Source: Agromyces sp. Marseille-P2726 (GTDB lineage Bacteria > Actinomycetota > Actinomycetes > Actinomycetales > Microbacteriaceae). Taken from it: a DNA stretch of 64,000 nucleotides. A program made the translations under genes and the position numbers. The stretch spans positions 558,001 to 622,000 of the forward strand of contig NZ_CADDWM010000014.1 of assembly GCF_902809835.1 (NCBI RefSeq), given 5' to 3'. Below, in pieces: positions 36,634-44,631 of this stretch. Within the stretch, counting starts at the first letter, position 1, and each line of letters starts with the position of its first letter. The notes beneath the pieces were generated by a model. It saw only the letters and a list, made by a program, of their open reading frames with translations, did not search any database and had not been told where the DNA came from.

Positions 36634-37326
36634 GTGACCGATCTGATCGATACGACGGAGATGTACCTCCGCACGATCCTCGACCTCGAGGAGGAGCACA
36701 TCGTGCCGCTCCGTGCTCGCATCTCCGAGCGTCTCGGTCATTCCGGCCCCACCGTCTCCCAGACGGTCGCGCGCATGGAGCGCGACGGCCTCGTCATCGT
36801 CACCGGCGATCGGCACCTCGAGCTGACGCCGGCGGGCCGCAGCAAGGCCGTGCACGTCATGCGCAAGCATCGACTCGCCGAGCGCCTCCTCGCCGACGTC
36901 ATCGGCCTCGACTGGGAGTACGTGCACGACGAGGCCTGCCGGTGGGAGCACGTGATGAGCGAACAGGTCGAGCGACGCCTCATCGAGATCCTCGGCCAGC
37001 CGCGCGAGTCGCCCTACGGCAACCCGATTCCCGGGCTCGAGGAGCTCGGACTGCCCCCGGCCGACTCGTTCATGACCGGCGTCATCCGCGTGGTCGACCG
37101 GCTCGCGTCCGGCGGCGACCCGGTCCACGCGGTCGTCCGTCGACTCGGTGAGCCGGTGCAGTTCGATCCCGAGTTGCTCGCCCAGCTGAAGCACGCCGGC
37201 GTCGTGCCCGGTGCCGCAGCCACCTTCAGCAACTCGGGCCCGTACGTACGCGTCGAGGTCGACGGCGTCGAGGGTGCGCTCGAACTGCCCACCGAAGTCG
37301 CAAGCCACATCTTCGTCGGCGTCTAG
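36634..37326 (+). CDS. ideR: iron-dependent repressor IdeR/DtxR
   Basis: 230 residues, the same length as M. tuberculosis IdeR, and nearly identical in the key regions. HTH domain LIDTTEMYLRTILDLEEE with SGPTVSQTVARMERDGL; metal-binding and dimerisation domain with HRLAERLLADVIGL and EACRWEHVMSE (His, Cys and Glu ligands); C-terminal SH3-like domain. It binds Fe(II) and represses iron uptake genes. The iron box at 28775 is a likely target. The GTG at 36634 follows GGGGAGG. A TAGGCT hexamer (36596-36601) is the likely -10. Confidence 0.97.
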   Translation: MTDLIDTTEMYLRTILDLEEEHIVPLRARISERLGHSGPTVSQTVARMERDGLVIVTGDRHLELTPAGRSKAVHVMRKHRLAERLLADVIGLDWEYVHDEACRWEHVMSEQVERRLIEILGQPRESPYGNPIPGLEELGLPPADSFMTGVIRVVDRLASGGDPVHAVVRRLGEPVQFDPELLAQLKHAGVVPGAAATFSNSGPYVRVEVDGVEGALELPTEVASHIFVGV

Positions 37327-37356
37327 GCCGATCGCTCGCCTCGCCGTGATCGAAAT

Positions 37357-37385
37357 GTGACAATTCGGCGAGCCTCGCGTATTCT
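37357..37385 (+). promoter_or_regulatory. promoter and structured leader of the NlpC/P60 gene
   Basis: GTGACA (37357-37362) and TATTCT (37380-37385) have a 17-base spacer. The start of transcription near 37392 gives a leader of about 147 bases with several GC hairpins, including CAGGT-TC-ACCTG and a CGGAACCCGT element. Length and target gene recall the c-di-AMP riboswitch class, but the conserved 5' half is not visible, so I do not call one. Confidence 0.5.
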
Positions 37386-37538
37386 CGTTCGAGTCCGTCG
37401 GCACGAAGCCAGTCGGCGGAACAGGATCGGGATCGTCCCCACGACGCCCACCGCTCGATCCGGAACCCGTGGAAGCGCCTCGCGCGCACCCGGTGGGACG
37501 ACAGGTTCACCTGCCGTGGGACGGCGGAGGTACACGTT

Positions 37539-38369
37539 TTGGCTCGATTCCCCCGGCGACGTTCCACCGTGGACACCGCTCGAGGAGCCCTCACGAAGGC
37601 TCCCGTCTCGAAGGCCCCAGCATCCCGCAGCACCGACCTCGCCCAGCAGGCTCCTGCGAAACCTCTCCCGTCGACGACCCGGCGACTCCGCCGCGGCGGG
37701 GTCGCGAACATCGTCGTCATGTCCGTCGCGGCCGGCATCGTGGGCACGCTCGCGATTCCCGCGTACGCGCTCGCCCCGGGCAGCAACGGCCCGCAGTTCG
37801 GCACGAGCGATGAGACCAAGCTGACCCACGCCCAGGCGCAGTCGGTCGAAGTCGCCGACGACGTCATCGCCGCGCCCGTCACGAAGGACAACTACGCGAT
37901 GACGACGGGCGAGGAGCTTCGCGCCGCCGAGGCCGAGGCCGCCCGTCAGGCCGCGGAGGCGGCCATGGCCTCGTACGCCGCGTCGTACAGCGGCCCCTCC
38001 GCCGAGGCGATCGCCGCCGCCCCCGTATACGGCTCCGCCGACCCGGCGAGCGTGTTCTCGGTTGCGCAGCAGTACCTCGGCGTGCCGTACGTGTACGGCG
38101 GTGCGACGCCGGCCGGCTTCGACTGCTCCGGACTCGTCAAGTACGTGTACGCGCAGTTCGGCATCGACCTTCCGCACTCGTCGAACGCGCAGGGCGCAGC
38201 GGGCACCCAGATCTCCGAATCCGAGGCCGTGCCCGGCGACCTCGTCGTGATGTCGGGTCACATCGGCTTCTACGCCGGCAACGGGCAGATCCTGCACGCT
38301 CCCTACGAGGGAACCGTGGTGCGCATCCAGCCGATCTGGACGAGCGACTACTGGATCGTGCGGATCTGA
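37539..38369 (+). CDS. secreted NlpC/P60 cell-wall endopeptidase
   Basis: 276 residues. A basic N-terminus (about 1-52) precedes a signal segment (IVVMSVAAGIVGTLAIPAYA, cleavage after AYA expected). A linker module with AQSVEV and DNYAMTTGEELRAAEAEAA comes next. The catalytic NlpC/P60 domain (about 165-276) has the Cys in GFDCSGLVKYVY, the His in GHIGFYAG and a third polar residue in HAPYEG. It cleaves peptidoglycan stem peptides. The TTG start at 37539 is set by GGAGG 8 bases upstream. The N-terminal module is shared with the CHAP protein at 39369. Confidence 0.92.
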   Translation: MARFPRRRSTVDTARGALTKAPVSKAPASRSTDLAQQAPAKPLPSTTRRLRRGGVANIVVMSVAAGIVGTLAIPAYALAPGSNGPQFGTSDETKLTHAQAQSVEVADDVIAAPVTKDNYAMTTGEELRAAEAEAARQAAEAAMASYAASYSGPSAEAIAAAPVYGSADPASVFSVAQQYLGVPYVYGGATPAGFDCSGLVKYVYAQFGIDLPHSSNAQGAAGTQISESEAVPGDLVVMSGHIGFYAGNGQILHAPYEGTVVRIQPIWTSDYWIVRI

Positions 38370-38397
38370 TCCGTGCACCTCGCCTGACGTGAACCGT

Positions 38398-38431
38398 GAA
38401 TGGCGTGCCGGGGCGACCCGGCACGCCATTC
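38398..38431 (+). terminator. terminator of the NlpC/P60 gene
   Basis: Perfect 15-bp stem (38398-38412 with 38417-38431) closed by a GCGA tetraloop, 28 bases after the stop. The rest of 38432-38728 holds no gene I can support. Confidence 0.8.
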
Positions 38432-38728
38432 GTGCTTTACCCTTGAACTCTGACGATCCGAATACCGGGCAGGGGAAGCCGATGGTCGCGACGCGCAGCA
38501 TCCATTCCGCGGATGCGCGCGCGCAATTCCACCATCGGTTCAGCAGTCAGCCGAGCACGACTCGAGCGAGCGCCTCGACGGGCACTGTCTTCATGACGGT
38601 GCCCGTCCTGCGTTCTCGGGGTGATTCGTGCACGGCGGTCTCCTCCCTCCCGGCACACCGCAGGGTGCTCGGCGCGTCGATCCGTTCACGCGGCTGGAAG
38701 CCATCCAGCACCGATCGAAAGGCACTCC

Positions 38729-39229
38729 ATGCGCACCCTGGTGCTCAATGCCGGATATGAACCGCTCGCTGTCGTGTCGTTCAAGCGAGCACTCCTCCTC
38801 GTCATGAACCAGAAGGCCACGGTCATCATGCACGAGGAGGGCAATCCCGTCTACGCGACGAGCGGCACGTGGGAGCGTCCCAGCGTGATCCTGCTCACGA
38901 GGTACGTACGCACACCCCGGATGCACGCCCTGCCCGTCAGCCGGCGCGGGGTGCTGCGGCGCGACGAGCACCGATGCGCCTACTGCGGCCATTCCGCGTC
39001 GACCATCGATCACGTCCTCCCGCGCTCCCGCGGCGGCCGCGACACCTGGGAGAACCTCGTCGCCTGCTGCCTCCGCTGCAACAACACGAAGGGCGACCAC
39101 ACGCCGGCTGAGATGGGCTGGCAACTCCGGTTCACACCCCGGATGCCGCAGGGCCACAACTGGGTGGTGCGCGGCTTCGACCGTCCGCTCCCCCAGTGGG
39201 ACGAGTACCTCGTGACGGCGGCGGCGTGA
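38729..39229 (+). CDS. HNH endonuclease-like protein
   Basis: 166 residues. An N-terminal strand-rich part (MRTLVLNAGYEPLAVVSFKRA) precedes the HNH core: CAYCG, the catalytic IDHVLPRSRGG (Asp-His) and CCLRCNN, with the two zinc Cys pairs. The C-terminus is WVVRGFDRPLPQWDEY. This short, widely conserved type occurs as a chromosomal gene in most actinobacteria and is not linked here to a restriction system or phage. The ATG at 38729 follows GAAAGG. Confidence 0.9.
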   Translation: MRTLVLNAGYEPLAVVSFKRALLLVMNQKATVIMHEEGNPVYATSGTWERPSVILLTRYVRTPRMHALPVSRRGVLRRDEHRCAYCGHSASTIDHVLPRSRGGRDTWENLVACCLRCNNTKGDHTPAEMGWQLRFTPRMPQGHNWVVRGFDRPLPQWDEYLVTAAA

Positions 39230-39368
39230 TCGGATCGCGTGGCTCGTGACATCCGGCGCACCCGTGCCCTAGGGTGAGACGAGTCCGGAGCGCCCGACCT
39301 CCGGAGACCATGAAGACGACCCGTTCCGGGCTGCCCCGCGGCCTCCACGGGTGCCGGAGGTTCCGCAG

Positions 39369-40229
39369 GTGCACGGTGACGAGAACGACGCCCCCGAGCG
39401 TCCGCGCTCAGCGCGTCGAGCGCTCGAACGAGGCCGAACCCGTCGCAACCCGTCGACGCCGTCGCCCGCGCCGAGGGCGTCCTCGTCGGGCTCGACCCGT
39501 CGTCACGGCCCGGCGCGGGCGTTCGCCGCGATGCTCGTCGTTCCGGCGATCGTCGGCACGGTGGCCCTCCCGGCCTACGCGCTCATGCCGACCGGCGGCG
39601 GGTTCGCGGCATCCGGTGCGTTCAGTCTCAGCCGATCGCACGCCCAAGACGTCGAAGTCTCGGCGCTCGCCGGCGGCGCACCGCTGTCGACCGACTCGTA
39701 CGCCGTCACGACCAAGGCCGAGCTCGATGAGGCCGCCCGCCAGGCCGAGGCGGCGTCACAGGCGGCGTGGGCCGCAGAACTGGCTTCGCGCGCCTCGGGG
39801 AGCTACGCCGTCTACACGGTGAGGGCCGAGGGCGACGACTATCCCTGGTGGTACGAGGTGCCCGACGATTACGGCGGAGGGCTCTCGCCGCTGCGGTACT
39901 ACTACCGCGAGTGCGTCGACTTCGTGGCCTGGCGGTTGAACCGCGACGCCGGCGTCACGAGCGCCCCGTGGAAGTGGGACTGGGCGAGCCTCGGCGCCGG
40001 CAGCGCGTACTCGTGGGCTGACGCGTGGGCGCGCAACGGTTGGCCGACCTCGAGCGAGCCCGTCATCGGAGCCGTCGCGTGGTTCCCGTACAACCACGTG
40101 GCGTACGTGCAGTCCATCAACGACGACGGCTCGGTGAATATCGAGGAGTACAACCAGAACTCCGACCACTCCTACCACCGGCGCACCATTCCGGCGGGCT
40201 CGGCGCTCTACCTCTATCCGCCGGGCTGA
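39369..40229 (+). CDS. secreted CHAP-domain cell-wall hydrolase
   Basis: 286 residues from the GTG at 39369, chosen because GGAGG lies 7 bases upstream (GTG 39351 is possible). A basic N-terminus, a signal segment (VVPAIVGTVALPAYA) and the module AQDVEV...DSYAVTTKAELDEAARQAE match the NlpC protein at 37539. The C-terminal CHAP domain has the catalytic Cys in YYRECVDFVAWRL and the His in NHVAYVQSI, followed by IEEYNQN. CHAP enzymes are peptidoglycan amidases or endopeptidases. TAGGGT near 39271 may be the -10. Confidence 0.88.
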   Translation: MHGDENDAPERPRSARRALERGRTRRNPSTPSPAPRASSSGSTRRHGPARAFAAMLVVPAIVGTVALPAYALMPTGGGFAASGAFSLSRSHAQDVEVSALAGGAPLSTDSYAVTTKAELDEAARQAEAASQAAWAAELASRASGSYAVYTVRAEGDDYPWWYEVPDDYGGGLSPLRYYYRECVDFVAWRLNRDAGVTSAPWKWDWASLGAGSAYSWADAWARNGWPTSSEPVIGAVAWFPYNHVAYVQSINDDGSVNIEEYNQNSDHSYHRRTIPAGSALYLYPPG

Positions 40230-40363
40230 GGCATGAGCACGTCGCACGCGGTTGTCGACGCCGTGGCGTGATCGACACGATTTGTTGGACGAGTGGGACA
40301 GTGAGATCGGCGTTTCGGGCCGGTACGGTGGAGGACATTCCCCAGCGGAGGCAGGTGACGGTG

Positions 40364-40462
40364 ATGACGCAGCCCCTTGACGAATCACGGCTCGAGGAGA
40401 TCGGGTTCGTCGACGAGCTCACGCCCTCGACCTCCGCGATCGTGGTGCTCGGGTACAACTGA
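40364..40462 (+). CDS. small peptide of unknown function
   Basis: 32-codon frame starting MTQPLDESRL and ending AIVVLGYN. A GGAGG at 40346-40350 would serve the in-frame GTG at 40355 (35 residues) or the ATG at 40364. The sequence has an acidic front half (DESRLEEIGFVDEL) and a Ser/Thr-rich, hydrophobic end (TPSTSAIVVL), which recalls a RiPP leader-core layout. No modifying enzyme is adjacent. Located between the CHAP gene and tRNA-Arg in a stretch with no other gene. Coding status is uncertain. Confidence 0.45.
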   Translation: MTQPLDESRLEEIGFVDELTPSTSAIVVLGYN

Positions 40463-40525
40463 GCCGCCGCTCTGCCGGCACTCCGAGCTGCACGCGTTTG
40501 CCGAGCGGATAGAATCGTGCGGTCA

Positions 40526-40597
40526 GCCTCTGTAGCTCAATGGAAGAGCAGTTCCGTCCTAAGGAAAGGGTTGGGGGTTCGAGTCCCTCCAGGGGCA
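40526..40597 (+). tRNA. tRNA-Arg (anticodon CCT)
   Basis: Acceptor arms GCCTCTG and CAGGGGC (one G-U pair), D arm GCTC...GAGC, anticodon loop GTCCTAA with CCT, T arm GGGGG-TTCGAGT-CCCTC. The outermost anticodon-stem pair is mismatched. TAGAAT at 40510-40515 is the likely -10. CCA is not encoded. Confidence 0.92.
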
Positions 40598-40634
40598 CCG
40601 TGACCGCTCAGCGGTGCCCTCGCGACTCCACGGC

Positions 40635-41267
40635 TCACGCGGTGCGTGACGCCGCGAGGGCGACCGTGCAGAGTCGAGGTTCGACGAACGGCGTGAGGTG
40701 TGCGCTGGTGCCCGAGCCCGATCGCTCGAGGAGCCGGTCGATGAGCCCGCGGTGCACGGAGCAGATCACCTCGGGGTGGCTGCGGGCGGCGTCGCGGAAC
40801 GGGCAGCCGTGCAGGCGGATCTCGTCGCCATCGAGCTCGGGCTCGAAGCCCAGGAGGTCGAAGGCCTCGACGAGCGTGCTGCTCGGGGGTCGGGTGGTTC
40901 GCGTGTGCAGGGCGTCGGCCCAGCGCCGTCCGGCCTCGACGGCGCGGTCGGTCTCGTCGTCACGTGTGGCGAGCGCCGTGGCGAGCAGTTCGACCATCTG
41001 TTCCCGAGTGGATTCGTCGCGAGCGACCCCGTCTGCGCGGAACAGGATTCGGGGGCGGCCGCGGCGCCCCGAAGCCTCGGACTGCCGTCGAGCCAGCCCC
41101 GCATGCTCGAGCTGATCGAGGTGGAAGCGAACCGTCGTGACGTGCAGTCCGAGGCGCTCGGCGATCGCGTGCGCGTCGAGCGCCACGGACGACGCAGTGA
41201 GGGCGTCGAGCACCCGACGCCTGGCTGTCGACGCGAGCGCCGCGTGCGTCGCCTGGTCGCGGTTCAT
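40635..41267 (-). CDS. second SufR-like HTH regulator
   Basis: 210 residues, paralogue of the regulator at 20598. Winged helix (RRRVLDALTASSVALDAHAI, LGLHVTTVRFHLDQLEHAGL) with wing GRRGRPRILFR. The C-terminal half has HGCPFRDAARSHPEVICSVHRGL and PRLCTV, again with spaced cysteines. The first cluster motif (CPF) and the C..H pattern are conserved between the two, but the terminal GCC is replaced by LC. The ATG overlaps the globin stop by 4 bases (ATGA), so it is co-expressed with a truncated haemoglobin. A role in sensing NO or redox state is inferred. Confidence 0.85.
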   Translation of the reverse strand: MNRDQATHAALASTARRRVLDALTASSVALDAHAIAERLGLHVTTVRFHLDQLEHAGLARRQSEASGRRGRPRILFRADGVARDESTREQMVELLATALATRDDETDRAVEAGRRWADALHTRTTRPPSSTLVEAFDLLGFEPELDGDEIRLHGCPFRDAARSHPEVICSVHRGLIDRLLERSGSGTSAHLTPFVEPRLCTVALAASRTA

Positions 41268-41686
41268 GATCCTGTTGCCGCGCGCCGGCCGATGCGCTCG
41301 AACTCGCTGCCCGACCTTCCTTCCAGTCGCCGCTGCATCGAGCCCGCGATGCGCGTCGCCTGGGTCTTCGCCAACTCGGCCTTCACGCCGGCGAAGCGGT
41401 CGTCGACGGTCGCCTTCCACAGCTGGAGCCAGCGGTCGAAGTGCTCCTCGGTCAGTGGATGGCGGGCGTTGAGCACGTAGTGCACCTGCAGGGCGTTCCG
41501 CCGGTAGAGGCCGGCTCGGAACAGCACCGTCTCCCAGAAGTCGCAAATGATCGGCAGGTGGTGATCGAGGTCCATGCGGGCGACCTCGGTGAAGATCGGC
41601 CCGATGAGGGGGTCGGCGAACGCGCTCCGGTAGAAGGCCGTCACGAGCTCCTCGACATCGGTCCGATCGGCGAGGTCGCGAGGCAT
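41264..41686 (-). CDS. group III truncated haemoglobin
   Basis: 140 residues with the group III trHb pattern: VEELVTAFYRSAFADPLIG, FTEVARMDLDHHLPIICDFWETVLF, the proximal His in ALQVHYVLNARHPLTEEHFDRWLQLW and a C-terminal helix. These globins bind O2 and NO; in Campylobacter, Ctb is tied to NO and oxygen metabolism. TAGGGT (coding strand, 41698-41693) ends 6 bases before the ATG, so the mRNA is probably leaderless. It forms an operon with the SufR-like regulator. Confidence 0.92.
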   Translation of the reverse strand: MPRDLADRTDVEELVTAFYRSAFADPLIGPIFTEVARMDLDHHLPIICDFWETVLFRAGLYRRNALQVHYVLNARHPLTEEHFDRWLQLWKATVDDRFAGVKAELAKTQATRIAGSMQRRLEGRSGSEFERIGRRAATGS

Positions 41687-41760
41687 GCCCTCACCCTAGC
41701 CGATTAAAGCGGAAGATGATACGTTCAAAACGTTGGGGCGATCCACAAGGGGAGGCGGAG

Positions 41761-42126
41761 ATGCATCGCGCGTTCCACGTCGCCATCGCCGACGACTGGG
41801 AGATGAGCCTCGGGCTGGGCGAGTACGAGGCCGCCACGCGAGGGCTGGCGTACGAGCCGGGAGGCTTCATCCGGGCCACGACTCGTGACGGCGTCCAGGG
41901 CGTGCTCGACTCGAAGTACCAGGACCTCATGCTCCCCCTGATTCTGGTGTGCATCGACACCGACGCACTCGCGGCTTCGGGCGTGCCGGTCGATCACGAG
42001 GCCGGCAGTACGACCGTGCGCATCGACGGACCGCTGCCGAGCGGGGATCCCGAGGTCATCCGCGAGCTCATCCCGCTGCATCGGAGCCAGCAGGGCTGGC
42101 TGGCTCCGGCCCGCCTCGACGAGTGA
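41761..42126 (+). CDS. DUF952-like protein
   Basis: 121 residues. The layout HVAIADDWEMSL, YEPGGFIRATTRDGVQGVL and LPLILVCIDTDAL resembles the DUF952 family (a small ADP-ribosyltransferase-like fold of unknown role), though the N-terminal motif is divergent. The ATG at 41761 follows GGGGAGGCGGAG. It is divergent from the globin operon with 74 bases between. Confidence 0.7.
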   Translation: MHRAFHVAIADDWEMSLGLGEYEAATRGLAYEPGGFIRATTRDGVQGVLDSKYQDLMLPLILVCIDTDALAASGVPVDHEAGSTTVRIDGPLPSGDPEVIRELIPLHRSQQGWLAPARLDE

Positions 42127-42153
42127 CCTCCGCCACGTGCGACGTCAGACGCG

Positions 42154-42849
42154 TCAGCGGTCGTGGGGTGGCGTCGCGGCGGCATCCTCGGCGACGATCC
42201 GTTCGACGCGCCGGGTGGCGATCCGTCCGCTGACGGGACCGATGACGATGAGCGTGGCCCAGGTCAGTCGCGCCCAGTTCGCGCCGAACGCGTAGGCGAT
42301 CGGAATCGACGCGAGGAAGACGATCGGCGTGGTGAGCGTGTCGAGGAATTGGGCGAAGTCGGCTCTGCGGGGGAGCGGCTGCGCGATGATCCCGTCGTGT
42401 CTCGCGACGTAGTACATCGCGGACTGCGCGAGGATCGCGCAGCTGATGTTCACGGCGTACACCGCGATCGCGAGCGGCTCGTCGGAGGTGGTGACGTCGC
42501 TGATCCCCTGCGTCGAGAACGGGATCAGCACGACGAACGCGGTCGCGACGAGGTTCGCCGCAATGGTTCCGGGGCTGATCGCACGGAACAACGCGATGAT
42601 GCGGTGATTCACCCGCCAGAAGATGGCGATGACGACGAAGCTGATCGCGAATCCGAGCAGCTGCCACTCGAGGCCGGTCCCCAGCAGGGTCGACAGGCTC
42701 GCCCAGTCGGATGCCTCGGGCGGGTCGATGTTCACGACCAGCAGGGTCACCGCGAATGCGTACACGGCATCGAAGAATGCCACCGCCCGCCCGAACTCCA
42801 CGGTGTCGCGGCCGTACTCGCGCTCGGCGCCTGCCCCTTCGATGCTCAC
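42154..42849 (-). CDS. TMEM175/DUF1211-like membrane protein
   Basis: 231 residues with six membrane segments. The first contains FFDAVYAFAVTLLVVNI, the position of the conserved RxxxFSD motif of TMEM175 potassium channels, here in the relaxed form RAVAFFDAVYAF. Bacterial relatives conduct K+. The GTG at 42849 is assumed; no clear ribosome-binding site is seen and an upstream ATG is possible. The relaxed motif leaves ion selectivity uncertain. Confidence 0.75.
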   Translation of the reverse strand: MSIEGAGAEREYGRDTVEFGRAVAFFDAVYAFAVTLLVVNIDPPEASDWASLSTLLGTGLEWQLLGFAISFVVIAIFWRVNHRIIALFRAISPGTIAANLVATAFVVLIPFSTQGISDVTTSDEPLAIAVYAVNISCAILAQSAMYYVARHDGIIAQPLPRRADFAQFLDTLTTPIVFLASIPIAYAFGANWARLTWATLIVIGPVSGRIATRRVERIVAEDAAATPPHDR

Positions 42850-42908
42850 GCGAGGAGTGTGCCGCGCGCCGGGCGGCAACTCCATCCGACTCGCCGCGAG
42901 GAACGCAG

Positions 42909-43178
42909 TCAGCCCCAGTCCACGGCGTGCATCCAGCCGGCGATGTAGGCGCGTTCGTTCACGCCGAGGCGCACCGAACCGCGCGGCACGGGCGACTCGA
43001 GCTCGCAGAGATCGAAGATCCGTCGCACGACGTACTGCCGCAACGGAGCGTCGAGGTTCTCCAGCAGCTCGTGCTGCAGGGGTCGCTCCAGCATGGGCCA
43101 CCAGAGGCCGATCGGAGGCAACCCGTACTGTCCGGTCGGGCGCTCGTCGTGGGCCGGCTCGTCGATGATGGAGCTCAT
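42909..43178 (-). CDS. conserved hypothetical protein, 89 residues
   Basis: Unrecognised soluble protein: IGLWWPMLERPLQHELLENLDAP, VRRIFDLCELESPVP and a C-terminus with AYIAGWMHAVDWG. The ATG follows AAGGAG and overlaps the stop of the preceding 52-residue gene (ATGA), which supports both being real and co-translated. Confidence 0.7.
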   Translation of the reverse strand: MSSIIDEPAHDERPTGQYGLPPIGLWWPMLERPLQHELLENLDAPLRQYVVRRIFDLCELESPVPRGSVRLGVNERAYIAGWMHAVDWG

Positions 43179-43333
43179 GGCGTGGGCTCCTTCGTCACGT
43201 GGCCGGTGTCTGGGTCTCGAACGATGACCCGGTCGTCGGACGTCTCGCGCTCTGGCGGACCCGACTCGAGGTCGCCGTGCGCCCGGTCGGCGTCGCTCTC
43301 GGGATCGGAATGTGTGGGGCCGGAATCGGTCAT
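43175..43333 (-). CDS. small acidic hypothetical protein, 52 residues
   Basis: Acidic, Ser/Asp-rich peptide ending VRDPDTGHVTKEPTP. The ATG at 43333 follows GGAGGTG at good spacing, and the stop overlaps the next start. Probably disordered; function unknown. Confidence 0.6.
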   Translation of the reverse strand: MTDSGPTHSDPESDADRAHGDLESGPPERETSDDRVIVRDPDTGHVTKEPTP

Positions 43334-43512
43334 CGAAGCACCTCCGCGCTCGGAGCGGGCCGCAACGTCGAGGTCCGCCACATTACGGTACGTGGAGGCG
43401 GGAGGCGACGGCAGGGGATTGACCCGCCTCCGGGCCGGTGCTAGCCGATGCTTCGAAGCCGTGGAGGCGGCCGGGGGCTGCGCGGTCGCCCGCCGCGCAC
43501 CATGATGGACGG

Positions 43513-44580
43513 ATGGACCTCCCAGTGATGCCGCCCGTCGCTCCGATGCTCTCGAAATCCGTGAAGGAGATCCCCGACGTCGGCCACGTGGAGCCGAAGT
43601 GGGACGGATTCCGCACCATCGTGTTCAAGGACGGCGACGAGATCGAGCTCGGCAGCCGCAACGAGCGGCCGATGACGAGGTACTTCCCCGAGCTCGTGGA
43701 GGCGCTGCGCGAGAACCTGCCCGGCCGGTGCGTGGTCGATGGCGAGATCATCGTCGCCATCGACGGCCGGCTCGACTTCGACGCGCTGCAGCAACGGATC
43801 CATCCCGCCGACAGCCGCGTGCGGTTGCTCGCCGAGCAGACGCCGGCGTCGTTCGTCGCCTTCGACCTGCTCGCGATCGGCGACGAGGACCTCATGGGCC
43901 GGCCGTTCGCCGAGCGGCGGACCCGGCTCGAGGGGGCGCTCGCCGCGGCATCCGACCCGGTCTTCATCACGCCGGCCACCGCCGACCTCGGCGAGGCGCG
44001 CGACTGGTTCACTCGGTTCGAGGGCGCAGGACTCGACGGAGTCGTGGCGAAGCCGCTCGACGGCACGTACCAGCCCGACAAGCGCACCATGTACAAGGTC
44101 AAGCACGAGCGCACGGCCGACTGCGTGGTCGCCGGCTTCCGTTGGCACAAGTCCGGCGGGGTCATCGGCTCGCTCCTGCTCGGGCTCTACGGCGATGACG
44201 GGCGGTTGCATCACGTGGGCGTGGCTGCGTCGTTCCCGATGGCCAAGCGCAGGGAACTCGTGGCCACGCTCGAGCCGTACGTCGAAGATGACCTGTCGCG
44301 GCATCCGTGGGGCGAATGGGCCGACCAGGAGGCGCACGCCTCGACGCGAATGCCCGGCGCCGTCAGCCGGTGGAGTGCGGGCAGGAACCTCTCGTTCGTG
44401 CCCCTGCGTCCCGAGCTCGTGGTCGAGGTGGCGTACGAGAAGATGGAGGGCGACCGCTTCCGCCACACGGCGCAGTTCCGGCGGTGGCGCACGGATCGCA
44501 CACCCGAGAGCTGCACCTACGAGCAGCTCGAGTCCCCCGACGACCTCGCCCTGTCCGAGATCCTGCCACTGCAGCGCTGA
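43513..44580 (+). CDS. ATP-dependent DNA ligase (LigC-like)
   Basis: 355 residues. The adenylation domain has the nucleophilic Lys in motif I (EPKWDGFR), motif III (FDLLAI), motif IV (GLDGVVAKPLDG) and motif V (MYKVKHERTADCVV), followed by an OB-fold. It matches actinobacterial LigC, which acts in Ku-independent repair. No Ku, polymerase or nuclease domain is fused or adjacent. It converges with the Lrp gene. Confidence 0.93.
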   Translation: MDLPVMPPVAPMLSKSVKEIPDVGHVEPKWDGFRTIVFKDGDEIELGSRNERPMTRYFPELVEALRENLPGRCVVDGEIIVAIDGRLDFDALQQRIHPADSRVRLLAEQTPASFVAFDLLAIGDEDLMGRPFAERRTRLEGALAAASDPVFITPATADLGEARDWFTRFEGAGLDGVVAKPLDGTYQPDKRTMYKVKHERTADCVVAGFRWHKSGGVIGSLLLGLYGDDGRLHHVGVAASFPMAKRRELVATLEPYVEDDLSRHPWGEWADQEAHASTRMPGAVSRWSAGRNLSFVPLRPELVVEVAYEKMEGDRFRHTAQFRRWRTDRTPESCTYEQLESPDDLALSEILPLQR

Positions 44581-44631
44581 ACCCGGCGGCCGAGGCCGCA
44601 GCACCGGGCGCGGGCGGGCGCAACAGTCGGC

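Noticed and set aside
37386..37538. Confident c-di-AMP riboswitch call
   Set aside because: Target gene and leader length fit, but the conserved 5' half and GTCAGCTAACC-type core are absent on inspection.
38432..38728. Open frames in the gap before the HNH gene
   Set aside because: No ribosome-binding site, no family similarity, Arg/Ser-rich composition of non-coding GC-rich DNA.
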